Positions 1 to 6,261 of a stretch of 7,041 nucleotides of DNA are shown piece by piece. The DNA is taken from the NCBI GenBank assembly GCA_035714005.1, contig DASTMQ010000440.1, positions 1 through 7,041 of the forward strand, in the 5' to 3' direction. Source of the DNA: AWTP1-13 sp035714005 (GTDB lineage Bacteria; Pseudomonadota; Alphaproteobacteria; Rhizobiales; Hyphomicrobiaceae). Within the stretch, counting starts at the first letter, position 1. Every line of letters begins with the position of its first letter. The notes under the pieces were generated by a model. The model saw only the letters and a program-made list of their open reading frames with translations. It searched no databases and had not been told where the DNA came from. A program made the position numbers and the translations under genes.

Positions 1-14
1 CCATCACATTGAGA

Positions 15-44
15 CCCGCTCTCTTCGGAGGGCGGGCCTTTTTT
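15..44 (+). terminator. Rho-independent terminator with UUCG tetraloop
   Basis: A 9-bp stem (15-23 paired with 28-36, one G-U pair) is closed by a C(UUCG)G tetraloop at 24-27 and followed by CC and six T residues (39-44). This is a textbook intrinsic terminator reading rightward. It must end a transcript whose gene lies left of the window; no coding sequence is visible in the first 14 bases. A stable RNA operon would be one possible source, but nothing in the window shows that. Confidence 0.87.
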
Positions 45-384
45 GCGGTTGTGACCAGGAACGACCTGATGCAACTGGCTGCGCAGCACACATACAACTA
101 GACGCATTTTTGAGATCTCCGAGGCCGGACGTTCGGCGCCAGGACAGCCTTGCCCGTACCTCCGAATTTTCCAGACGCGTTTGCATTCATGGTGCAACCA
201 ACGTGCCATTGAGCCACGATGTGTAATAGGACAGAAGCCGCCCTCAGCTTCATCGTCCGATATCCCTTTTAGCAATTCGTCGCCAATAGTTGCCAGCGTG
301 CCCCGAAACAGTCGACAAGGCTAGCGTGCTCTGTCACGGGGTTTCGACGTGCAGATCCAGGAGCCTATCGGGTGCAGACCGCCA

Positions 385-417
385 GGGGCGAAGCAAAAAC
401 GGCTTCGCCCCTTTTTT
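385..417 (+). terminator. Rho-independent terminator, 10-bp stem
   Basis: A perfect 10-bp stem (385-394, GGGGCGAAGC, paired with 402-411) with a 7-nt A-rich loop is followed directly by six T residues (412-417). There is no T-run on the opposite side, so it acts on rightward transcripts. No + strand gene is recognisable between the first terminator (44) and this one, so it either ends an unannotated small RNA or short transcript, or is the leftover of a lost gene. Confidence 0.82.
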
Positions 418-567
418 CCGTTTGGATCAAAAGAAGCGACGAGTTTCGGCTCGCAGTCGCCGGTAATCGTGACTTGATTGAGAAAATGCCAATGCGGCTT
501 TAATCGATGCATAGGGCGTGCCTCTCCTATTGCAAGTTTCAGTTTTGCCGGATCATCTGTCCTTCCA

Positions 568-586
568 CCGATGCGTCCCGCATCGG
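568..586. repeat. Perfect 8-bp inverted repeat with 3-nt centre
   Basis: CCGATGCG (568-575) and CGCATCGG (579-586) are perfect inverted arms around TCC. No T-run follows on either strand, so it is not an intrinsic terminator. It lies about 215 bases upstream of the dehydrogenase operon and could be an operator or an RNA hairpin in its leader; function unknown. Confidence 0.45.
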
Positions 587-800
587 GAGAAACCCTGGCT
601 TGCGTCAGCTGCGGTCGGCAACTGCCCGCGCAAGCTAGCAAGCCTCACACATAAGGGCTGCTTCCTTATGGGCGCGTTTCGGTTGGTGCGCAGGTTTTGC
701 CTTCAAATTGCTCGACGCCGGGTCTAGGATTTTGGCAGGCCGCTCAATTATCGCAACGTCGATACGGATCGGCGAGCGGGCCTCATCAGGGAGGACTCCC

Positions 801-1322
801 ATGAAGGCAAATGCACCTAACCGCAGGGAATTCCTGTACAGCACCGGTTTCATCGTCGCGGGATTGGCGACGAGTGGCTCCGTCATATTCGCGCCGGACT
901 ATTCCTGGGCCTTGTCCCCCACGGCGATCGACGCGCATTCGGCGCAGACGTTGCTCGTGATGGCGCGTCAGTTGTTCCCACACGACCGCCTCGGGGATCA
1001 GTACTACGCCGCCGTGGTCGATGCCGTCGACAAGCAGGCGGCAAGCGACGCCGCGTTGCGCAAGCTTCTTGCTGACGGTGTTGCGCGGCTCGATGCTGAA
1101 CGCGGCATCCGTTGGGTCGAACTGAGCAACGGTGCCCGCAGTGCGGTGCTGAAGACGGTGGAGGCTAGCGAGTTTTTCTCCACCATGCGTACGGCAACGA
1201 TCAACAATCTCTACGGCAATCCGCTGGTCTGCCGCTTCTTCGGCTTCGAAGGATCGTCTGTCGAGCACGGCGGCTACATCGACCGCGGCTTCGACGACAT
1301 CGGCTGGCTACCCAACTCGTGA
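801..1322 (+). CDS. Tat-exported small subunit, gluconate 2-dehydrogenase subunit 3 family
   Basis: A 173-residue protein read from ATG 801, which follows a good ribosome site (GGGAGGA, 789-795). The frame stays open upstream, but the RBS and the signal peptide fix this start. The N-terminus is a twin-arginine signal: NRREFL (Arg8-Arg9), a hydrophobic stretch at about residues 15-31, and a likely cleavage after Ala37 (YSWA). The mature part (LLVMARQLFPHDRLGDQYYA onward, ending in GFDDIGWLPNS) matches the small subunit of membrane-bound FAD dehydrogenases for gluconate, glucose and related sugars. In that family the small subunit helps mature the flavoprotein and carries it, folded, through the Tat pore. 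The GMC flavoprotein gene starts 15 nt downstream and lacks its own signal, which fits this role. The substrate cannot be told from this subunit. Confidence 0.9.
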   Translation: MKANAPNRREFLYSTGFIVAGLATSGSVIFAPDYSWALSPTAIDAHSAQTLLVMARQLFPHDRLGDQYYAAVVDAVDKQAASDAALRKLLADGVARLDAERGIRWVELSNGARSAVLKTVEASEFFSTMRTATINNLYGNPLVCRFFGFEGSSVEHGGYIDRGFDDIGWLPNS

Positions 1323-1337
1323 CCGGAGGATCGATCA

Positions 1338-2897
1338 ATGGCCAAAGCATTCGATCTCAAGGATGACTCAGTCGTCGTGGTGGTCGGTTCCGGCGCAGGC
1401 GGCGGAACGCTGTCCAACGAGCTCGCCCAGCGCGGCATCAATGTTGTGTGTCTGGAGGCGGGACCGCGGCTCGACATCACCAACATCGTCAACGACAACG
1501 CCACCATGTTCGGCCGCCTGAGCTGGCTCGACAAGCGCATCGGCACCGGCGATCTCAATGCGTCACTGCCGCTCTGGGTCTGCAAGACCGTTGGCGGGAC
1601 AACGGTGCATTGGGCTGGCGCGTCACTGCGCTTCCAGGAGCACGAGTTTCGCACGCGCACCGTCTACGGCAATATCGCTGGTGCCAATCTTCTCGACTGG
1701 CCGATCACGCTGCAAGAGCTCGAGCCCTTCTATACGCGCGCCGAAGATAAGCTGGGCGTCACCGGCACCCACAACATCCCGCGTCTTCCTGGCAATAACA
1801 ATTTCAAGGTGATGGCGGCCGGCGCCAAGCGCGTCGGATATACCCAGGTCCACACCGGCAACATGGCGATTAACGCCGAGGCGCGCGATGGTCGGCCTGC
1901 CTGCCGGCAGATCGGTTTCTGCATGTCCGGCTGCGCCATCGGCGCTAAATGGTCGACGCTCTACAGCGAGATCCCGAAGGCGGAGAGTACCGGTCATTTC
2001 GAGATCCGACCGGACAGCATGGTGGTCAAGATCAAACACGATGCCAGCGGCAAGGTCACCGGCGTCGTTTATGCCGACAAGACCGGGACCCTGCAGGAGC
2101 AGAAGGCGCGCGTCGTCTGCGTCGCCGGCAATTCGGTCGAGACGCCGAGGCTTTTGCTCAATTCGGAGACGTCGAAGTTCCCGAAGGGGCTCGCCAACTC
2201 CTCGGGCCAGGTGGGACGCAACTACATGCGTCATATGACGGGCACGGTCTATGCCATCATGCCCGGGCGGGTGAACTTCGATCGTGGCACCCAGATGGCG
2301 GGAATCATTAAGGATGAATCCCGCCATGATGCGTCCCGCGGCTTCGCCGGTGGCTACGAGATGGAGACCTTGCCCGGCTTCGGCCTTGCCGGCGTGGCGT
2401 CCAACACCATTGCGGGCGCGTGGGGCCCCCAGTACGCCAAGGTCATCGAGATGTACGATCATTTCGCCGGCATGTGGCTCGTCGGCGAGGACCTGCCGCA
2501 GTCGGGCAACGGGGTCACGCTGCATGCCACGGAAAAGGATAAGAACGGGATGCCGGTGCCGGTGGTGCACTTTAAGGACCACGCCAACGACACGGCCATG
2601 CGTAACCACGCCTACAAGGCGGGAACGGCGGTCTACCAATCGCTCGGCGCCACACAGGTATTCGAGCTGCCGCCATTCCCCAGCACCCACAACATGGGTA
2701 CCTGCCGCCAGAGCGAGAAGGCGCAGGACGGAGTGTGCAACAAGTACGGCCAGGCCCACGACGTCGCCAATCTGTTCATCTCGGACGGCAGCCAGTTTAC
2801 GACCGGCGGCGCCGAGAACCCGACGTTGACCATCGTGGCGCTCGCGATCCGGCAAGCCGAATACCTCGCCAATCAGTTGAATAGGAAGGAGATGTAG
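1338..2897 (+). CDS. GMC-family FAD dehydrogenase, large subunit (sugar/gluconate dehydrogenase type)
   Basis: 519 residues from ATG 1338, with GGAGGA at 1325-1330. The N-terminus holds the dinucleotide-binding fold: GSGAGG at 17-22 and Glu40 at the end of the second strand (CLEAGPRLD). A second FAD contact, VGGTTVHWAG, starts at residue 85. The C-terminal GMC domain has THNMGTC with catalytic His451 and, near the end, GGAENPTLTIVALA with Asn494, the usual His/Asn pair that oxidises an alcohol to a carbonyl. Cys189, Cys195 and Cys199 (C-x5-C-x3-C) lie where FAD-dependent sugar dehydrogenases carry an Fe-S cluster that relays electrons outward. No signal peptide is visible, so export would be by co-transport with the Tat subunit just upstream. 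Known relatives are gluconate, glucose, sorbitol and fructose dehydrogenases; the substrate is undetermined. The expected cytochrome c subunit is not next to it. Confidence 0.93.
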   Translation: MAKAFDLKDDSVVVVVGSGAGGGTLSNELAQRGINVVCLEAGPRLDITNIVNDNATMFGRLSWLDKRIGTGDLNASLPLWVCKTVGGTTVHWAGASLRFQEHEFRTRTVYGNIAGANLLDWPITLQELEPFYTRAEDKLGVTGTHNIPRLPGNNNFKVMAAGAKRVGYTQVHTGNMAINAEARDGRPACRQIGFCMSGCAIGAKWSTLYSEIPKAESTGHFEIRPDSMVVKIKHDASGKVTGVVYADKTGTLQEQKARVVCVAGNSVETPRLLLNSETSKFPKGLANSSGQVGRNYMRHMTGTVYAIMPGRVNFDRGTQMAGIIKDESRHDASRGFAGGYEMETLPGFGLAGVASNTIAGAWGPQYAKVIEMYDHFAGMWLVGEDLPQSGNGVTLHATEKDKNGMPVPVVHFKDHANDTAMRNHAYKAGTAVYQSLGATQVFELPPFPSTHNMGTCRQSEKAQDGVCNKYGQAHDVANLFISDGSQFTTGGAENPTLTIVALAIRQAEYLANQLNRKEM

Positions 2898-2904
2898 GAC
2901 AGGC

Positions 2905-3103
2905 ATGACGGACGGCGGCGGTCACGTGCATTGCGCATCTCGACCGCCGTTCGCGTGGCACCGCCGTGAGGCGAGGCGCCCACACGACGGCCTGCCGCAG
3001 TGGCTGGATCTCATGCGCGTCAAGCTCGTGGCCCGGTATGTCGTGGAGGCGGGTGGTCGCTTCGAGCGAGGTCATTGTAGACGGAGGCCTGACACAGCTC
3101 TGA
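2905..3103 (+). pseudogene. Possible decayed short-chain dehydrogenase 3' end
   Basis: An ATG at 2905, 7 nt after the large-subunit stop and downstream of AAGGAG (2886-2891), opens a 78-codon frame (to 3141) with no family resemblance and arginine/histidine-rich composition. In another frame, 3056-3103 encodes VASSEVIVDGGLTQL and then a stop; the SEVIVDGGLTQL part is what the C-terminus of classical SDR oxidoreductases looks like. The residues just before it in the 2905 frame, VARYVV (about 3028-3045), would suit the preceding SDR segment (typically ARYVTG) if a short frame-disrupting indel lies between. I infer the tail of a broken or internally deleted SDR gene that once followed the dehydrogenase. 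The match is only a dozen residues and could be chance. Confidence 0.33.
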
Positions 3104-3255
3104 CCCTGCCCAACGCCGTGTCGCATCTAGCATCTAGCTGACCTGTAGAATTGGCGCCGCGCGAAGTCGCTTTCTTTGCGGTCACTGGCATGACGAGAAG
3201 CTCTGGTTGCTTGCGCTCGCGTTGGCGGGTGTTCGAGAAACCTGGGGCGGCGTAA

Positions 3256-3432
3256 TTAGCGCCTGAGAAAGTTGTCCCAGAACGCGATGGCCACCATCAC
3301 CGGCAACATCCACCACTGCCTAAAACGGGTATCCAGTTCAGGAGCCACGAGAAACCAGAAAGTGATGACCCGATGCGGGCGACAGTTAGCGCCCAGCAGA
3401 CCTTTAGCGCTGCGCAGAGCCTTCCTCTGCAA
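3256..3432 (-). CDS. Possible small membrane protein (58 aa), unrecognised
   Basis: This frame is in register with the DUF992 gene and begins three codons after its TGA stop. The only start near the stop is TTG at 3432, without a clear ribosome site; an internal GTG and ATG could give shorter products. The first 21 residues are basic (QRKALRSAKGLL, then NCRPHR), followed by two aromatic-rich hydrophobic stretches, VITFWFLVAP (22-31) and WWMLPVMVAIAFWDNFL (40-56), ending in RR and TAA. The composition differs from the arginine/proline-rich chance frames common in GC-rich DNA and suits a small inner-membrane protein. I know no family for it. It could also be the tail of an older membrane protein gene. 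Confidence 0.3.
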   Translation of the reverse strand: MQRKALRSAKGLLGANCRPHRVITFWFLVAPELDTRFRQWWMLPVMVAIAFWDNFLRR

Positions 3433-3438
3433 TCGGCT

Positions 3439-3906
3439 TCAGTCTGCGCTGAGCACCAGCGACCGGACGCCCGCCGCGATATTGAGGCCGGTCTGGGCCT
3501 GCACACTCAAGGGCTGCAGAATAAAGCCACGGCGCGAGCCGCCGATCAGGGCGTTGGCGCCAATGCCATAACCCACCGTCGCCTCCGCGCCGATGCCGCC
3601 GTATGTGCCAGCAAGTGAGCGCGGCGGCGGGTTAGCGGTGGGGGCCAGCACGGCCCACGCGATCGCCGTTTTGCCGGTGCTGCCAAGATCGAGACCGTAG
3701 CGATCAATCCGGCCGCGATATAACTCAAGGTGTCCCGGTCGCTGGAACTGGCAGTAGAGGGATTTGCTGGACGCGAAAATGGTGCCGGTCGTGGAACGGG
3801 CCGCGCAGCTGAGGATGCCGACCTCCACGCGGGGCTCGGCCCCAACCGCGCTGGTGGCGGCAAAAACGCTAATAAGCGCGCCGGCCAGGGCTAGCGTGCG
3901 ATGCAT
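3439..3906 (-). CDS. DUF992 family exported protein
   Basis: 155 residues. I chose ATG 3906 because GGGGGAG sits 7 nt upstream; the TTG at 3912 in the same frame is too close to that site. Residues 1-23 form a signal peptide (hydrophobic core LALAGALISVFAATSA, likely cleavage VGA|E). The mature protein opens with EVGILSC, has a second cysteine at SLYC (Cys34 and Cys52 could form a disulfide), then WAVLAPT, LAGTYGGIGAEATVG, GIGANALIGG and LQPLSVQAQTGLNIAAGV. This order is the signature of the DUF992 family, whose function is unknown and whose members are mostly small secreted or periplasmic proteins of Rhizobiales. It stands alone on this strand apart from the possible small frame after its stop. 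Upstream, TTGACA (3974-3969, - strand) could be a -35 box, but no good -10 follows. Confidence 0.87.
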   Translation of the reverse strand: MHRTLALAGALISVFAATSAVGAEPRVEVGILSCAARSTTGTIFASSKSLYCQFQRPGHLELYRGRIDRYGLDLGSTGKTAIAWAVLAPTANPPPRSLAGTYGGIGAEATVGYGIGANALIGGSRRGFILQPLSVQAQTGLNIAAGVRSLVLSAD

Positions 3907-3988
3907 GACCAATCTCCCCCTCTGTAACGCCAGTGCAAGGACCGATCCCCCACAAAAGCATCAGATCGTGTCAAAACGCGGCGCCGCT

Positions 3989-4003
3989 GGCGGCGAAGCC
4001 GCC
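3989..4003. repeat. GC-rich inverted repeat (GGCGGC-GAA-GCCGCC)
   Basis: A 6-bp perfect stem with a 3-nt loop upstream of the DUF992 start on its strand. No T-run on either side, so it is not a terminator. In DNA this GC-rich such a short repeat can arise by chance. Confidence 0.3.
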
Positions 4004-4196
4004 GATGTGCAATCCACTACGCGGCCTCGCCCGCCCAATCGAATAAGCGTTCTACTACCCCGAGCCCCCGGGCGCTCTTCTTAACTTTGCGCGTTTTCTT
4101 TCGCCTCGGCCTCCTCGGCTAACGCGCGTCAGGCAACCTTTTCACCAAAGCAAACCCTGCAGGCACCCTCTGCGGGCGACGCGATCGCGCAGGCCC

Positions 4197-4211
4197 GGCA
4201 CTCCGAGTGCC
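4197..4211. repeat. 15-bp perfect palindrome around a single central base
   Basis: GGCACTC (4197-4203), a central C, and GAGTGCC (4205-4211) are perfect inverted arms. A 10-bp palindrome, CGCGATCGCG (4180-4189), lies 7 nt to the left. Such a tight palindrome resembles a dimeric regulator site, but no gene start lies near it. Confidence 0.4.
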
Positions 4212-4368
4212 TTCTCGCTGATACTGGCTCGTCGGGTCGCAGCGCCGGCGCGGTTGGCCTTGATGCGAACGATGCCAGCGTCGTATTGGCGCGGCGGCCA
4301 CTATAGGCCGAAAGTCCAAAATCGTTACTGGAACAACCATCCGATCACAGACTCCACCCAATAGGTTC

Positions 4369-4394
4369 GCCTGCGAGCAGCGGGACTCGCAGGC
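4369..4394. repeat. 9-bp perfect inverted repeat, 8-nt loop
   Basis: GCCTGCGAG (4369-4377) pairs perfectly with CTCGCAGGC (4386-4394). No T-run follows on either strand. It could be an RNA hairpin or a degraded element; it lies in DNA without a supported gene. Confidence 0.4.
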
Positions 4395-5025
4395 CCTGGG
4401 GCGAGGAGTGGTTAGCGGTTCGGTGCGCCGCTTCTCGCCCTCATTTGGTGCGAGCCAACTGTCATCGGTGAAGCCGTCGATGCGGGGTGGAGGGAGAGTG
4501 CAGACACCCGACGCTGCGGCCGAACAAGAGCGGGGCAGGTGAAGGAGGCACGCGTTACTCCGTAAGAAACGTTACGCTCCCGCGTCACGATCTTCGACCG
4601 CAGTTGCGCAAGTGGGAAACCGGATCCAAGTTCGCAAGCTTAAGCTCATAAACTGGGGCGACGTTGCGATCACGGTCCTGCCAGAGTGACTGCGGCTGCC
4701 TTTCGCCCGAGGAGAGGCCGTGACCAGCCGCGCATTGCCCGGTAATCGTCTTCTCTCAGGCGCCGAGTTCTTCAGGCGTGCGGCAGGAGCTCTACCGCAC
4801 GTTGGGAACAGAGGAACCCAGAAGAGGAAGCCAGTGCACGAGAGTCGGGCCGGCAAGCGAGTCTCAGAGGACACTGCTTCTCAGTTCCGAAGAGATCGCG
4901 CCATACCCCAAGCGCCTCAGGTACCAACTTAGGACCTGCGCTCGCCCCTAAGAACGTGGAATGGCGTGCCCTTTCGCAGCAGCTGGCCGCGATCGGTTTT
5001 TCGGTTTGCTTCTCCAAATCCCGGC

Positions 5026-5490
5026 TCAATAGGGTGTCCCGTCCTTGCGGGTGAAAATCCATGTCCGCGCCGGCCCGAGCACGGCTTCGAGGTCGTCTTG
5101 CGGGTAGCTCACGGCATCGCCGGCGCTGCGATCGCCGATCTCGAGATAGGTGGCGTCCGCCGCGGAGCGATTGACGAGCTGGTGCGCGGTGCCGCCGGCG
5201 GCAAAGCCAAAGCACATTCCCGGTGTCAGCTCCTGCTCGCCCTCCTCGGTGAGGAGCACGAGTTGGCCCTCGAGCATGTACACGAATTCATCCTGCCGGC
5301 TGTGGCGGTGGAACAGCGCCGAGGCGGCGCCGGGCGCCAGCGTCGTCAGGTTCACGCCGAAATTCTTGAGCGCAAACAGGTCACCCAGCGGGCGCTTGAG
5401 GCGCCCGGACACGCGCGCGGCGAATTCGGTCGGATAGTTGCTGGCCTTGGCGCGGGGGGCCGCCGCCTGGGCAAAGACTGCGCGTTGCAT
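5026..5490 (-). CDS. Single-domain cupin protein, COG3837 type
   Basis: 154 residues from ATG 5490, with GGAGAAAGG ending 3 nt upstream. The double-stranded beta-helix motifs are clear. Motif 1 runs from Gly54 to Gly75: H61-R-H63-SRQD-E68-FVYMLEG. Motif 2 has PG at 90-91 and H103-x3-N107. His61, His63, Glu68 and His103 are the expected metal ligands. The later LEIGDRSAGDAVSYPQDDLEA and the final FTRKDGTPY are typical of the COG3837 cupins, which have no settled function; a metal-dependent enzyme (dioxygenase, isomerase) or a sugar/aromatic-binding role are both possible. It lies 54 nt downstream of tetR on the same strand and is probably co-transcribed. It faces the Rieske oxygenase divergon, so it may act in the same pathway. 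No terminator is visible after its stop. Confidence 0.92.
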   Translation of the reverse strand: MQRAVFAQAAAPRAKASNYPTEFAARVSGRLKRPLGDLFALKNFGVNLTTLAPGAASALFHRHSRQDEFVYMLEGQLVLLTEEGEQELTPGMCFGFAAGGTAHQLVNRSAADATYLEIGDRSAGDAVSYPQDDLEAVLGPARTWIFTRKDGTPY

Positions 5491-5544
5491 GACCTTTCTC
5501 CATCACGCTTGTGTGAGCCGGGCGACGCCCCGGCCGCCAAATCC

Positions 5545-6105
5545 TCAGTCAATGTCGGTCAAGGTGTCGGCACAGGCGGCGAGCAAGCTCGCCCGCCTGC
5601 GCGGGGCGTGCGTGAGAAAAAGCAGGCTTTGCCCGAAAATGAAGGCATAAAACAGAATGGCCCTGCCTTGCGCGTCGTCCGCCGATAGCCCGAGCCGGCG
5701 GTAGAGCTCCGCGACGGCTTGCAGGCGGGCGGCATCGACGCCGGCGGCGGCCGCGGCGGCGCTTTCGTCGGCGCGGGCCCATTGGCGAATGGCGAGCTCG
5801 ATCGCCATGCCCTGGGCGCTGACGCGCTCCGTATAGAGCTGAACGAGGGCCTTGAGGCGTTCGCGGGGGCTGAGGCCGGCAAGCGCCGTCTGCTGCTGGA
5901 TGACGGCAATGCGGCCCGCCCTCCAGGTCTCCAGCATGGCGTCGAGCAAGGCCCGGCGGTCCTTGAAACGGCGGTAGAATCCGCCCTTGGTCACGCCCAG
6001 CCGTTCGGCTACGACCTCGACGCGCACGCGCTCAATGCCGCCCTCGGCGAGCGCGGCCAGCGCCGCCTCGACCCATTTGTCCGACCCATCCCGCCCGTTG
6101 GGCAT
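5545..6105 (-). CDS. TetR-family transcriptional regulator
   Basis: 186 residues from ATG 6105; the ribosome site is weak (GAGCGGG), and it is the only ATG before the N-terminal helix. Residues about 10-50 form the TetR DNA-binding domain: ALAALAEGGIERVRVEVVAE, then the helix-turn-helix RLGVTKGGFYRRFKDRRALLDAML. The remaining helical C-terminal part is the ligand and dimer domain, which is poorly conserved and does not reveal the inducer. Transcription is divergent from the Rieske oxygenase gene, 240 nt away, and runs on into the cupin. Two matching palindromes lie upstream, the nearer only 17 nt before the start codon, the expected place for autorepression. I infer a local repressor of both directions, relieved by a substrate or intermediate. 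Confidence 0.93.
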   Translation of the reverse strand: MPNGRDGSDKWVEAALAALAEGGIERVRVEVVAERLGVTKGGFYRRFKDRRALLDAMLETWRAGRIAVIQQQTALAGLSPRERLKALVQLYTERVSAQGMAIELAIRQWARADESAAAAAAGVDAARLQAVAELYRRLGLSADDAQGRAILFYAFIFGQSLLFLTHAPRRRASLLAACADTLTDID

Positions 6106-6122
6106 GCCCGCTCGCCAGCTTG

Positions 6123-6140
6123 TGATACGGTACCGTATTG
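6123..6140. promoter_or_regulatory. TetR operator 1 (perfect 14-bp palindrome core)
   Basis: TGATACGGTACCGTATTG; the core ATACGGTACCGTAT (6125-6138) is a perfect palindrome. It ends 17 nt upstream of the tetR start codon. Length, symmetry and position are typical of TetR dimer sites. It differs from operator 2 at two of 18 positions. Confidence 0.75.
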
Positions 6141-6157
6141 TGCCCGGCCAGATCGCA

Positions 6158-6175
6158 TGATACGGTATCGTATCG
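6158..6175. promoter_or_regulatory. TetR operator 2 (imperfect palindrome)
   Basis: TGATACGGTATCGTATCG; GATACGGT/ATCGTATC (6159-6174) is a 16-bp palindrome with one mismatched pair. It starts 35 nt after operator 1. Together the sites would let one repressor close both promoters, or allow two dimers to bind side by side. Confidence 0.72.
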
Positions 6176-6176
6176 G

Positions 6177-6244
6177 GCCTGAACAGGCGTGGTTTGAATA
6201 GACGTCACCAAATACGTTTGAACAGACGTAGCCTGAACGGACCT
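6177..6244. repeat. Four 14-nt direct repeats, consensus GYYTGAAYRGACGT
   Basis: Copies: GCCTGAACAGGCGT (6177-6190), GTTTGAATAGACGT (6192-6205), GTTTGAACAGACGT (6216-6229) and GCCTGAACGGACCT (6231-6244). Start-to-start spacing is 15, 24 and 15 nt, so they form two pairs, and the outer copies share GCC while the inner copies share GTT. The first copy contains a perfect inverted repeat (GCCTG-AA-CAGGC). They lie between the TetR operators and the oxygenase gene and could bind a second regulator. Confidence 0.6.
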
Positions 6245-6250
6245 GGAATG

Positions 6251-6261
6251 GTGCCAGGCAC
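6251..6261. repeat. 11-bp palindrome GTGCCAGGCAC
   Basis: GTGCC and GGCAC are perfect arms around a central A. Overlapping arms CCTGG (6242-6246) and CCAGG (6254-6258) could form an alternative hairpin in the oxygenase leader. No function can be assigned. Confidence 0.35.

Larger units (their letters stand above)
45..800. other. Intergenic stretch with no convincing gene
   Basis: About 750 bases between the left terminator and the dehydrogenase operon. Short open frames occur on both strands (for example 641-321 on -, 518-727 on +), but they overlap each other, have arginine/proline-rich or mixed composition, lack good ribosome sites and resemble no family I know. The stretch contains a second rightward terminator (385-417) and a perfect inverted repeat (568-586). 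I could not find a promoter with good -35 and -10 boxes for the operon starting at 801. Confidence 0.6.
3907..5025. other. 1.1-kb stretch with no convincing gene
   Basis: Between the divergent-facing end of DUF992 and the stop of the cupin I see no gene I can support. Open frames on both strands (4361-4119 and 4874-4572 on -, 3764-4084 and 4720-4932 on +) are mutually overlapping and look like chance frames. The 4720-4932 frame does have a GTG start close after GGAGAGG, but its protein resembles nothing known and its third codon positions are not GC-biased. Several palindromes are listed separately. A + strand fragment near 4272-4361 reads like the end of a tyrosine/tryptophan-rich exported protein. 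The region may be a graveyard of lost genes. Confidence 0.55.

Noticed and set aside
708..800. Longer start for the Tat subunit at ATG 708
   Set aside because: The extra 31 residues would bury the Tat signal, and a strong ribosome site precedes ATG 801.
1623..2906. Long - strand open frame (427 codons) opposite the GMC gene
   Set aside because: It is the antisense shadow of a clear GMC dehydrogenase; no ribosome site and no family features.
2910..2950. GC-rich hairpin after the dehydrogenase operon as its terminator
   Set aside because: The stem has a bulge and a long loop, and no T-run follows.
3123..3136. Tandem GCATCTA x2
   Set aside because: Two copies of 7 nt only; too little to call a functional repeat.
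3439..3441. TGA between DUF992 and the small frame as a selenocysteine or readthrough codon of one long protein
   Set aside because: DUF992 proteins normally end here, and no structured element is evident after the TGA; two separate frames is simpler.
4720..4932. GTG-start frame of 70 codons after GGAGAGG
   Set aside because: The Shine-Dalgarno-like sequence is only 2 nt from the start, the protein resembles nothing known, and codon use is not GC3-biased. Left as part of the gene-free stretch.
4966..5688. + strand open frame of 240 codons across the cupin and tetR
   Set aside because: Lies opposite two well-supported genes; its length follows from GC-rich antisense codon bias.
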